From Kiritimatiellia bacterium (GTDB lineage Bacteria > Verrucomicrobiota > Kiritimatiellia > RFP12 > UBA1067), in NCBI GenBank assembly GCA_900767325.1, contig CAAFYT010000086.1, positions 1 to 6,405 on the forward strand: 6,405 bases of DNA. Reading direction: 5' to 3'. The notes beneath the pieces were generated by a model. That model saw nothing but the letters and a program-made list of their open reading frames with translations, was not told where the DNA came from and did not search any database. Each line of letters begins with the position of its first letter. Within the stretch, counting starts at the first letter, position 1. A program made the position numbers and the translations under genes. Shown here one piece after another: positions 1 through 6,097 of this stretch.

Positions 1-536
1 CACCATTCGCCGTCCGCGTACTTGCCGTCGCGCATCTCGTGGAAGATCTGAAGGTTGCGCTCGGGCGACGTGTCGCGCGAGGGCGAGGGCGTGCCCGGCT
101 TCTCGGGGACGCCGCGGTACTGCTTCCACTCCTCCTGACCGAGGTTGCAGCAATACGCCTGGCCGCGGCGGATCAGCTCCTCCGCGATCTGGAACATCGT
201 GTCGAACATGTTCGAGGCGTTGTAGAACCCCGCCTCGTGTGCGTCGCCTTCGCCCGACCACTGGAAGCCGAGCCAGTTGATGTCCTTCTTGATGTTCTCG
301 GCGTACTCGTCCGACTCTTTCGTCGGGTTCGTGTCGTCGAGCCGGAGATGACACTCCCCGCCGAAAAGCTTCGCCATGCCGAAGTCGACGCACACCGCCT
401 TGGCGTGCCCGATGTGGATGTAGCCGTTTGGTTCCGGCGGAAAGCGTGTGACGACCTTGCCGCCGGTCTTGCCGTCGGCGACATCCTTTTCAATCCACTG
501 CCGCAGGAAGTGACGAGAGGTATCTGATTCGTTCAT
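1..536 (-). CDS. glnS: Glutaminyl-tRNA synthetase, N-terminal part (3' end beyond window)
   Basis: Class I aminoacyl-tRNA synthetase that charges tRNA-Gln with glutamine in the cytoplasm, using ATP. Only the first 178 residues are present; the gene runs off the window at base 1. The Rossmann catalytic domain is clear: the ATP-binding HIGH motif lies in FPPEPNGYIHIGHAK (residues 32-46), followed by LRLDDTNPTKE (64-74) and INWLGFQWSG (86-95). The EPNGY-HIGHAK and DDTNP forms are typical of GlnRS; GluRS normally has a PSPTG-type HIGH motif and EDTD. RGVPEKPGTPSPSRD (141-155) also matches the GlnRS pattern. The KMSK loop and anticodon-binding domain are outside the window. The ATG at 536 follows no Shine-Dalgarno sequence but sits 11 bases after a strong extended -10 box, suggesting a leaderless or nearly leaderless mRNA. 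A GlnRS implies direct Gln-tRNA charging rather than sole reliance on the GatCAB amidotransferase route. Confidence 0.95.
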   Translation of the reverse strand, partial: MNESDTSRHFLRQWIEKDVADGKTGGKVVTRFPPEPNGYIHIGHAKAVCVDFGMAKLFGGECHLRLDDTNPTKESDEYAENIKKDINWLGFQWSGEGDAHEAGFYNASNMFDTMFQIAEELIRRGQAYCCNLGQEEWKQYRGVPEKPGTPSPSRDTSPERNLQIFHEMRDGKYADGEW

Positions 537-547
537 AGGTAGTTGGT

Positions 548-556
548 ATTATATCA
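548..556 (-). promoter_or_regulatory. Extended -10 promoter for glnS
   Basis: On the minus strand the gap between tsaB and glnS reads TGATATAATACC, a perfect TATAAT (548-553) with the TG of an extended -10 element (TGnTATAAT). I see no convincing -35 hexamer 16-18 bases upstream, as is common for extended -10 promoters. With the usual 6-base spacing, transcription would start about five bases before the glnS ATG. It shares the AAAATG...TATAATACC block with the site before prfB, which strengthens the call. The start site itself is inferred. Confidence 0.75.
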
Positions 557-567
557 TTTTTGCCCGC

Positions 568-1092
568 TCACCGGACCGCGGGGTTGAGGTAGATCGGCAA
601 CGCCTCGCGCCGCAGGATCCCCGGAGACGCCTCGGCGAAGGCCGCGAGCCCCTCGCCCGTCGGCTCCGCCCCGCCCCTGTAGCGCACGCCGAACGTCGAG
701 CGGAGGAACGCGTCGATGCGCGATGCGTCGGGCGTCACGACCTCGTACCCCTCCGGTACCTCCCGCGCGAGCGCCTCCGCTCCGACCTGGTGGATCTCCT
801 CCTCCAGCCGGAAGCCGTCGAAGCGCGCGATCCAATAGAGCCCGCGCCGCGCATCGCCGACGACGACCAGCTTACCGCCATCCGCCAACGCGCACGCGCT
901 CGGCATCCCCAGGACCTCGCAACCCGTCGCCAGCGCGTAGCCCTGCGCGAAGGCGAGCGCGCTGCGAATGCCCGCGAAGCTCCCCGGCCCCAGCCCGACG
1001 ACGATCCGCTCCACCCCGGCGAGATCGAGCGCGTCGATCCACGCCCCGCTCCGACCCGCACCCGTCGAGCGCTCAATGTACAGCGTTCTCAT
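568..1092 (-). CDS. tsaB: TsaB-like tRNA threonylcarbamoyladenosine (t6A) biosynthesis protein, short form
   Basis: Non-catalytic ASKHA-fold partner of TsaD in the complex that makes the t6A37 modification of ANN-decoding tRNAs. The family hallmark GLGPGSFAGIRSALAFAQGYAL is clear, with its GPGSF core at residues 35-39; GDARRGLYW (79-87) and a C-terminal P-I-Y-L (166-169) also fit. The protein is only 174 residues against roughly 220-240 usual. The N-terminus begins MRTLYIERST where most members have an IDTST-type phosphate motif, and about 30 residues between that strand and GPGSF are missing; the C-terminus is also short. The ATG at 1092 was chosen because a GGAG lies 7 bases upstream and homology starts there; the frame stays open further upstream but gives Arg/Ser-rich nonsense inside the preceding gene. 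It overlaps the binding-protein gene by 20 bases, suggesting coupled translation. The identity is firm; retained TsaD binding is inferred. Confidence 0.88.
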   Translation of the reverse strand: MRTLYIERSTGAGRSGAWIDALDLAGVERIVVGLGPGSFAGIRSALAFAQGYALATGCEVLGMPSACALADGGKLVVVGDARRGLYWIARFDGFRLEEEIHQVGAEALAREVPEGYEVVTPDASRIDAFLRSTFGVRYRGGAEPTGEGLAAFAEASPGILRREALPIYLNPAVR

Positions 1093-2539
1093 AGTACTTC
1101 TCCATCCCGTAGGGAAAACCGCTTGGCACGTAGTTCCGCACGCTTGGCCGCACGAGCGAATACGACTTGTTGAAATGCGTGAAGACCCAGGGACAGTCCT
1201 CGCGGACGATCTCCTGGCACTTCGCCCAGTGCCGGTTGCGCTCCTCGGCCGTCGGCGCGGCCAGCGCGAGGTCGTATTCCGCGTCATAGGCGTCGTTCCG
1301 ATAGCCCGCGTGATTCGGTCCGGGATTGACGTTCCTCGAATGGAAGAGCTGCAGAAAGTTCTGCGCGTCCGGATAGTCCCCGACCCAGCCCAGACGGAAC
1401 ATCTGCGTGCGCCCTTCGTTCACCGCCTTCAGAAAGGCATTCCACGTGAGAAACGCAAGCTCCAGCTTGATGCCGATGCGTTCGTAGAATGCCGCGATGA
1501 GCTCGCCCGCCTCGCGGCTCTCCTGGTTGGGTCTGCCGATGGTGAGCGTGAGGACGAGCCGTCGCCCTGTCTTCGGATCGATTCCGTTCGGATACCCCGC
1601 TTCGACCATCAGCTTCTTCGCCTTCTCAAGGTCGTAGGCGTACGCAAAGGGCGTTTCCAGCCGCCCCTCCACGCCCGGCGGAACGGGGCCGTCGCTCCGC
1701 GCGATGCGCCCGTTGTAGAACTTCTCCCACGCCGGATAGTCGAACGCCGCGTTGAGCGCCTGCCGGAGCTTCCTGTTCCCGCCCAGCACGCTGTCGTTCA
1801 TGTTGATGCCGATCGTCATGACTTCAAGCGTGGGTATGGAATGGAGCTCGACCCCTTCGCGCTCCAATGCCGGATCGATGCGCCCGTCGGGGCCGGCGAT
1901 CGAATCCCAGTTGTCGCGCGAGATCTCGTCGAGGAGATCGACCTCGCCCCGCAGGAACATGAGCCACTGCGTGCTCATGTCGTCGATGACGAGATAGCGG
2001 ATCTCGTCGAAGCCGCCTGCAACGCCATCGCGCCGCGTGAAGCGCATCTCGTGGTTCTTTCGCCAGAGCGTCAGCGCGTAGGGACCCGTCCAGCCCTCGG
2101 GCGTGGATGAATCGCGCACGCCCGTTGCGCTCATCGCCATCAGCCAGGAGAAGAAATGGCATCGTCTCTTCAGCCGGATCTCCACCACGTTCCCCTCGAC
2201 GGCCTCGACCGTGTCGACGTCCTTCATGATCCAGCCGTTCGGCGAAACGACCTCCTTGTCGCGCAGGCGCTCCAGCGAGCGTACCGCGTCCTCGGCCCGC
2301 CCTCCCGCGCGCACCTTGAAGCGGTAGCAAAGGGCGTCTTCCGAGATCTCCGGCAGCTCGCAGTAACCCGCTGTCAGCCGATAGGGCCGCGCGCGGTAGT
2401 CCACCTCGAGGATCGGCTCGTAGAGAAGCTGCACCGCGTGCGAGTCGCACACGCTCCGCGCGAGCGCCGGATCGATCGTCGAAACGCGCTCCATCGGCCG
2501 CGAAAACACAGCCGCCAGAACCAGCGCCGCGAGCATCAT
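1073..2539 (-). CDS. ABC transporter substrate-binding protein, family 5 (peptide/nickel type)
   Basis: Likely extracytoplasmic binding protein delivering a peptide-like ligand to an ABC importer. In the 488 residues, the SBP_bac_5 pattern is visible as IDPALARSV (22-30), LLYEPILEVDYRARPYRL (38-55), WTGPYAL (150-156), IGINMND (243-249), LRQALNAAFD (258-267), FYERIGIKLEL (351-361) and GWVGDYPDAQNFLQLF (384-399). The usual segment between the first lobe's KVR strand and the A-D-V-x-S-L helix is shortened to about five residues (78-82), and the loop after AMSATG (135-140) is also trimmed, so this is a compact member. The N-terminus MMLAALVLAAVF is hydrophobic but short, has no basic n-region and no lipobox cysteine, so export is plausible but weakly supported. 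The start overlaps the preceding stop as ATGA, with GGAG 11 bases upstream. No permease or ATPase genes are visible nearby. The ligand cannot be read from sequence. Confidence 0.88.
   Translation of the reverse strand: MMLAALVLAAVFSRPMERVSTIDPALARSVCDSHAVQLLYEPILEVDYRARPYRLTAGYCELPEISEDALCYRFKVRAGGRAEDAVRSLERLRDKEVVSPNGWIMKDVDTVEAVEGNVVEIRLKRRCHFFSWLMAMSATGVRDSSTPEGWTGPYALTLWRKNHEMRFTRRDGVAGGFDEIRYLVIDDMSTQWLMFLRGEVDLLDEISRDNWDSIAGPDGRIDPALEREGVELHSIPTLEVMTIGINMNDSVLGGNRKLRQALNAAFDYPAWEKFYNGRIARSDGPVPPGVEGRLETPFAYAYDLEKAKKLMVEAGYPNGIDPKTGRRLVLTLTIGRPNQESREAGELIAAFYERIGIKLELAFLTWNAFLKAVNEGRTQMFRLGWVGDYPDAQNFLQLFHSRNVNPGPNHAGYRNDAYDAEYDLALAAPTAEERNRHWAKCQEIVREDCPWVFTHFNKSYSLVRPSVRNYVPSGFPYGMEKYYENAVH
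1100..1103 (-). promoter_or_regulatory. Shine-Dalgarno site that sets the tsaB start
   Basis: The minus strand reads ATGGAGAAGTACTATG before tsaB. GGAG is 7 bases from the ATG and lies inside the last codons of the solute-binding protein gene. It supports the short reading of TsaB (start at 1092) over longer in-frame alternatives. Confidence 0.6.
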
Positions 2540-2871
2540 GTCGCGTGGATCTCCACCCTGACCTCGATCGTCTTCGGCGCGTTCGGCAGCGTCCGGAGTT
2601 TCGCCGCGATGGCGCGCAGCTTCGGATGGACGAGGTAGAGGAGCGGCGCGCTGCGGACGTAGAGGACGATCCGCCCATCTTCGTAACGCCCGGGTTTCGC
2701 CGGCAGGTCGGGGAAAAGATTCGCCCACGCGTCCGGCAACGAGTCGAAGAATTCGTTGCGCTCCGTGAGCAGGTCCTTCAGCGCCGCTTCGAATGCCGCG
2801 CGCGTCGTTCCGTAGCGCCCGCGCATCTCGGGCTCCCTCGGCTGCCAGTTCTCGCCATCCTCGAAGACCAT
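2536..2871 (-). CDS. Small DUF721/DciA-like protein
   Basis: A 111-residue protein. Its second half resembles the DUF721 (DciA-like) domain: a tryptophan-containing helix (DAWANLF, 47-53), a strand of the form DGRIVLYVRSAPLLYLV (65-81), a basic helix (HPKLRAIAAKLRTL, 82-95) and a final strand TIEVRVEI (101-108). In DciA proteins this KH-like domain acts with the replicative helicase DnaB at initiation. The N-terminal 20 residues are charged and probably disordered; ARG/THR-rich residues 18-40 form a probable helix. Start at 2871 is supported by GGAAAGAGG just upstream; a second Met at residue 16 is possible. It lies 16 bases after prfB and its stop overlaps the binding-protein start (ATGA), so it is probably co-transcribed with both. 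The family call rests on pattern and fold reading alone; a helicase-loading role is inference from the family. Confidence 0.6.
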   Translation of the reverse strand: MVFEDGENWQPREPEMRGRYGTTRAAFEAALKDLLTERNEFFDSLPDAWANLFPDLPAKPGRYEDGRIVLYVRSAPLLYLVHPKLRAIAAKLRTLPNAPKTIEVRVEIHAT

Positions 2872-2887
2872 TCGCCTCTTTCCGCGT

Positions 2888-4024
2888 CTACTTCGCCTTC
2901 ATCTGCAGCCACGCCTCGATGAACGGCTGGAGCGCGCCGTCCATCACCGCGTTCACGTCGCTCGTTTCACATTCGGTGCGAAGATCCTTCACCATCGTGT
3001 AGGGACAGAACACGTAGCTGCGGATCTGGCTGCCCCAGCCGTTTTCGCTCTTGGCCCCGTAGAAGCGGTCCATCTCGGCGCGCTTCTGGTCTTCGTAGTA
3101 CTCGTACAGCTGGGCGCGCAGCATGTTCATGGCCTTTTCCTTGTTCATGTGCTGCGACCGCTCCTTCTGGCAGGCGACGACGATCCCCGTCGGCAAGTGC
3201 GTGAGGCGAACCGCCGAATCGGTCTTGTTCACGTGCTGACCACCCGCGCCGCCGGAGCGGTAGGTGTCGATCCTGAGGTCTTCGTCCTTGATCTCGACGT
3301 CGATGTCGTCGTCGATCTCCGCGACGGTCTCCATCGACGCGAAGCTCGTCTGACGGCGCTTGTTCGCGTCGAAGGGCGAGATCCTGACGAGCCGGTGGAT
3401 GCCGCGCTCCGCCTTGAGCATACCGAAGGCGTAGGGGCCCTCGACGCGGAAGTAGACGTCCTTGAGCCCCGCCTCTTCGCCGGGCTGGCTGTCGTATTCC
3501 TCGATCTTCCAACCCTGGCCCTCGGCGTAGCGCTTGTACATGCGGTAGAGCATCTGCACCCAGTCGCAGGCCTCCGTTCCGCCCTGCCCCGCGTGGAGCT
3601 TCACGAACACGTTGCAGGCGTCGAACTTGCCGCCGAGGAGCGACTGCATGCGGAGCTTGGCGAAGAACTCCTCCGCCTTGTCGCACTCGGCGAGCGCGTC
3701 GGCGAGCGCGACCTGCTGCGCGGCCCCCTCCTCCATCTCCGCGAGCTCCAGCATGACCCCCGCGTCGTCGACCGTCTTCAGAAGCGCGTCGAATGGCACG
3801 ACGAACGCCCGTTCGGCATTCGTCGCGGCAATGACCTCGCGGGCTTTCTGCGGATTGTTCCAGAATCCCGCATCGGCCTGCTGGCCCTCGAGTTGCGCCA
3901 GCTTCTCGCGCCGTGCATCGACCTTGATGTAGTCGGACATCTCGCCGACCTTGCGCTTCAGCTCGTCAATTCTCTGCCGGACATCCTCCGGCTCGATCAG
4001 CACCTTGTTCTTCTCTTCGCCCAT
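2888..4024 (-). CDS. prfB: Peptide chain release factor 2 (RF2)
   Basis: Class I release factor that recognises UGA and UAA stop codons and triggers peptidyl-tRNA hydrolysis on the ribosome. Full length at 378 residues. The N-terminal coiled-coil domain spans about 10-125. The domain 2 stop-recognition tripeptide SPF is at 216-218, which separates RF2 from RF1 (PxT type), and the catalytic GGQ is at 261-263 within SGGAGGQHVNKTDSAVR. The C-terminal GSQIRSYVFCPYTMVKDLRT (331-350) is also RF2-typical. The region where many prfB genes carry the autoregulatory UGA +1 frameshift (around GEMSDYIKVDARREKL, 27-42) is read straight through in one frame, so that feedback control is absent. The ATG at 4024 has no Shine-Dalgarno and lies 8 bases after a TATAAT box. 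It heads a probable operon with the DciA-like, binding-protein and tsaB genes. Confidence 0.97.
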   Translation of the reverse strand: MGEEKNKVLIEPEDVRQRIDELKRKVGEMSDYIKVDARREKLAQLEGQQADAGFWNNPQKAREVIAATNAERAFVVPFDALLKTVDDAGVMLELAEMEEGAAQQVALADALAECDKAEEFFAKLRMQSLLGGKFDACNVFVKLHAGQGGTEACDWVQMLYRMYKRYAEGQGWKIEEYDSQPGEEAGLKDVYFRVEGPYAFGMLKAERGIHRLVRISPFDANKRRQTSFASMETVAEIDDDIDVEIKDEDLRIDTYRSGGAGGQHVNKTDSAVRLTHLPTGIVVACQKERSQHMNKEKAMNMLRAQLYEYYEDQKRAEMDRFYGAKSENGWGSQIRSYVFCPYTMVKDLRTECETSDVNAVMDGALQPFIEAWLQMKAK

Positions 4025-4032
4025 AATCGGGT

Positions 4033-4041
4033 ATTATACCA
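4033..4041 (-). promoter_or_regulatory. Extended -10 promoter for prfB, overlapping the DUF192 stop codon
   Basis: The minus strand reads TGGTATAATACCCGATTATG into prfB. TATAAT occupies 4033-4038 and the extended -10 TG is at 4040-4041. No good -35 is seen. The TAA inside the box is also the stop codon of the DUF192 gene. Standard spacing puts the transcription start about two bases before the prfB ATG, predicting an essentially leaderless mRNA. The close match to the glnS site supports it. Confidence 0.75.
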
Positions 4042-4357
4042 CATTTTCGGCTGGCGATGGCGCGTTGTCGACGGCGGTTTCAAGAACCTTGCGGGCGCGG
4101 AATCCGCCCCAGACGAAAAGGCGCCAGGGCCGAATGTTCCGCACGCGCCGAACGACGCGATCCTGCGCGTCGAGAAACGTCGCGTCGATCGCATAACGCA
4201 TGAAGCACGTGTGTATGCAATTGCACCTCGGTATCAGCAATCCCTCCCCAGGCGGCAACGGCCCCTGGCCGATCAGCCCCCGCGCACGCGCCGCGAACGA
4301 GCGCGCGACACGCGCCCGGACCCCCTCGATCTCCACGACCTCAGAACCGGAAGACAT
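4034..4357 (-). CDS. DUF192 family protein
   Basis: A 107-residue protein of the DUF192 family, whose molecular function is not established. Seen in sequence: a short N-terminal strand, ARSFAARARGLIGQ (18-31; the family's R-x-x-GLMG-like motif), PPGEGLLIPRCNCIHTCFMRYAIDATFLDAQDRVV (35-69; GEG-L, then the x-MR-x-x-ID-x-x-FLD signature), PWRLFVWG (77-84) and ARKVLET (88-94). Many DUF192 proteins carry a signal peptide or membrane anchor; this one has none, and its cysteines 45, 47 and 51 form a C-x-C-x3-C cluster of unknown meaning. The ATG at 4357 overlaps the end of the MATE gene by 17 bases; a downstream in-frame GTG (residue 7 or 8) is an alternative. No clear Shine-Dalgarno is seen, so translation may be coupled to the upstream gene. 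It ends 9 bases before prfB. Confidence 0.85.
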   Translation of the reverse strand: MSSGSEVVEIEGVRARVARSFAARARGLIGQGPLPPGEGLLIPRCNCIHTCFMRYAIDATFLDAQDRVVRRVRNIRPWRLFVWGGFRARKVLETAVDNAPSPAENVV

Positions 4358-6038
4358 TGCGGTTGAATCCCGTCGTCACGAGGTTCATGCGCCCATCCTG
4401 ATACATCATCATCGACGCCACGAGAAAACTCCGCAACGAGGAGATCTGCTGGTCGGCGTCGGTGATGTCGAAGATCTCGCCGTCGTCCCGCAGCGTGAGC
4501 GAGACGCCGTCGTTGAGATCCAGCGTCGCCTCGGCGAGCACCTTCTTGCCGCGGTTGCGGTCCTTGACGGCCATCATGACCTCCTCGATCAGGAGCGACA
4601 CGCGCAGGATCACGCCCTCGGCCACGCCGCTCTTCGCCAGCACGCCCGCCGCCTGGCGCGACGCGCTGACGATCGCCAGATCCGTCAGCTCGAAGTCGAA
4701 TACGTGGAGCTTCGCATCGCGCGCGCGGGAGAGCAGGAGCGGATACATCCCGGAGCCGTTCAGGAGCAGGATGAAGAGCGAGGTCAGGGCGAGCCCGGCG
4801 AACGGCCCGAGCCCCAGGCCGACCCAGACGCCCGTCACCCCGCCAAGCGAGCAGACCGCCACGCAGACGATCGGCATGACGAGGTAGCAGAGAAACGTGA
4901 CAACGCCCGCCAGGAAGGCCCGTTCGACGAACATGTAGTAGGAGTTGAAGAGCCCCGCGAACGCCAGCGCGACGAACCCGATGCTGATGCACCGCAGCGC
5001 CACGCAGGCGTCGCCGATCATCGCCGCATCGCTCAGCCCGACCAGCTTCACCACCGCCTCGGGAAACGCGCCGAAGAACGCCATGAACACCACGCCCTCG
5101 ATCACCGCCACCTTCATCGCCGCGCCCATGACCTTGCGGACCGAACGCGTGTTGTTCTCGCCGTAGTACACGGTCACGATCGGCTGGATCGCGACGCCAA
5201 TGCCGTTGAAGAACTCCAGGAAGCCCCAAAGCGCCGTCGCGACGCCGACGATCGGCAACAGCCCCGAACCGAAGTGGACGATGATGAACTTGTTGAGGAA
5301 GAGGAAAAGGCAGCCGTCGCAGAGAAACGCCGCCGCATCGCCGAAGGACGATTTCACGATGAGAAGCGAATCGCGCCAGGCGAAGTGCCGAACGGGACGG
5401 AAGGTGTTCGTCTTGCGGAGGAAATGAATCGCCATGACGAGCGCGCCGAGCGACTCCGAGACGATCGACCCGAGCGCGCAACCCGCCGTGCCAAGACCGA
5501 GCTTGACGCCGAGGATCGAGATCGCGAAGTTGCCGATGAAGATGAAGACGTACGAGATCGAGCAGAGTCGCGCGTCGCCGTCGGCATAGCCAAGCGAGAC
5601 GAGGAGCATCTCGAGCCCCTCGAGAATCGCCACCGGCCAGACCCACTTGAGATAGTCCGCCGCGTGACGCGTGACCTCCGGCGAAGCGCCCATGAAGGAG
5701 AGAAACGCGTCCTTGCCGAAGAGGAAGGCCGCCGCAAGAACCCCTCCTGCGATCAGCACCGACCAGAGCGCCTGCATGAAGATCTGCCGCGCGCGCGCGC
5801 GGTCGCAGCGCCCCATGGCGATCGAGTAGTTCGTCGCCATGCCCGTCGCGATCAGCCCGGCGACGAACGAAACGGCCGAGAGACACGGCGCGATCAGCGT
5901 CACGCCCGCAAGCGCGTCCGCGCCGATCATGTTGCCGGCGATGATGGAATCGCTCAGCCGGACGACGTAGCTCGCGAGCACGGTGAACGAGCCCGCCAGC
6001 AACAGCCCCTTGAACTTCTCTATTCCGAAGACCCGCAT
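4341..6038 (-). CDS. MATE-family transporter with C-terminal GHKL/RsbW-like ATPase domain
   Basis: Inner-membrane protein of 565 residues, versus about 450 for ordinary MATE exporters (cation-coupled multidrug or metabolite efflux). Residues 10-428 read as about twelve hydrophobic segments in two halves, starting FKGLLLAGSFTVLASYVVRL, with the MATE-like D-x-IIAGNMIGADALAG (30-44) in the first loop region and GVAIQPIVTVYYGENN (281-296) in the second half. After the last membrane segment come about 120 soluble residues (445-565) that resemble HATPase_c_2/anti-sigma-factor kinases: LLIEEVMMAVKD (482-493) aligns with the N box and LRDDGEIFDIT (516-526) with the G1 ATP-binding box. The N-box Asn and the following His are replaced by Met and Asp, so nucleotide hydrolysis is doubtful. 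No Shine-Dalgarno precedes the ATG at 6038, and a strong hairpin ends 8 bases before it. Substrate unknown; a regulatory or sensing role for the tail is inference. Confidence 0.88.
   Translation of the reverse strand: MRVFGIEKFKGLLLAGSFTVLASYVVRLSDSIIAGNMIGADALAGVTLIAPCLSAVSFVAGLIATGMATNYSIAMGRCDRARARQIFMQALWSVLIAGGVLAAAFLFGKDAFLSFMGASPEVTRHAADYLKWVWPVAILEGLEMLLVSLGYADGDARLCSISYVFIFIGNFAISILGVKLGLGTAGCALGSIVSESLGALVMAIHFLRKTNTFRPVRHFAWRDSLLIVKSSFGDAAAFLCDGCLFLFLNKFIIVHFGSGLLPIVGVATALWGFLEFFNGIGVAIQPIVTVYYGENNTRSVRKVMGAAMKVAVIEGVVFMAFFGAFPEAVVKLVGLSDAAMIGDACVALRCISIGFVALAFAGLFNSYYMFVERAFLAGVVTFLCYLVMPIVCVAVCSLGGVTGVWVGLGLGPFAGLALTSLFILLLNGSGMYPLLLSRARDAKLHVFDFELTDLAIVSASRQAAGVLAKSGVAEGVILRVSLLIEEVMMAVKDRNRGKKVLAEATLDLNDGVSLTLRDDGEIFDITDADQQISSLRSFLVASMMMYQDGRMNLVTTGFNRNVFRF
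4344..4706 (-). other. GHKL/HATPase_c_2-like C-terminal domain within the MATE fusion
   Basis: This sub-region encodes residues 445-565. The order helix (TDLAIVSASRQAAGVLAKSG), N-box-like helix, strand (LAEATLDL), strand-G1 (VSLTLRDDGEIFD) and terminal strand (GFNRNVFRF) follows the RsbW/SpoIIAB layout. Compared with a SpoIIAB-type E-x-x-x-N-A-x-x-H, the helix reads EEVMMAVKD, losing the Mg-coordinating Asn. The G1 Asp (D-x-G) is kept. It may bind nucleotide without turning it over, or be a vestigial domain. Confidence 0.6.
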
Positions 6039-6046
6039 GGCATGAA

Positions 6047-6078
6047 GAACGCACGGTTCGGTCGGGAACCGTGCGTTC
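6047..6078. repeat. Perfect 13-bp inverted repeat (hairpin) between hydrogenase and MATE genes
   Basis: GAACGCACGGTTC, a 6-base loop, then its exact reverse complement. It is the main content of the 59-base gap between the hydrogenase stop and the MATE start. On the transcribed strand the stem is followed by TTCATGCC, not a U-tract, so a classical intrinsic terminator is not shown. It starts 20 bases after the hydrogenase stop and ends 8 bases before the MATE start. It could terminate or protect the 3' end of the hydrogenase mRNA, limit MATE translation, or be a palindromic operator. Confidence 0.8.
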
Positions 6079-6097
6079 CATCGCGCACCGCCGCTCC

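Noticed and set aside
968..2110. A 380-codon plus-strand frame opposite the binding-protein gene
   Set aside because: Its composition mirrors the opposite coding strand and it crosses gene boundaries on the other strand. No domain is recognisable.
2540..2728. Possible N-terminal extension of the binding protein by 63 codons
   Set aside because: This stretch is Arg/Pro-rich and lies wholly inside the DciA-like gene in another frame. The hydrophobic N-terminus and ATGA junction favour the start at 2539.
3149..4366. A 405-codon plus-strand frame opposite prfB and DUF192
   Set aside because: It is antisense to two confidently identified genes, has no family motif and has no ribosome-binding signal.
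5788..5801. Run of seven CG dinucleotides (possible Z-DNA or simple repeat)
   Set aside because: It simply encodes part of an Arg-Ala-Arg-Ala-Arg stretch in a MATE cytoplasmic loop of a GC-rich gene. Nothing else supports a structural role.
6047..6078. Classical Rho-independent terminator
   Set aside because: The stem is strong but lacks a following U-tract on either strand, so I report it only as an inverted repeat with a possible regulatory or termination role.
4273..6081. A 602-codon minus-strand frame overlapping the MATE gene in another register
   Set aside because: It is Arg/Gly/Ala-rich without recognisable motifs, and its start lies by the hairpin. It is a GC-driven shadow of the MATE frame.
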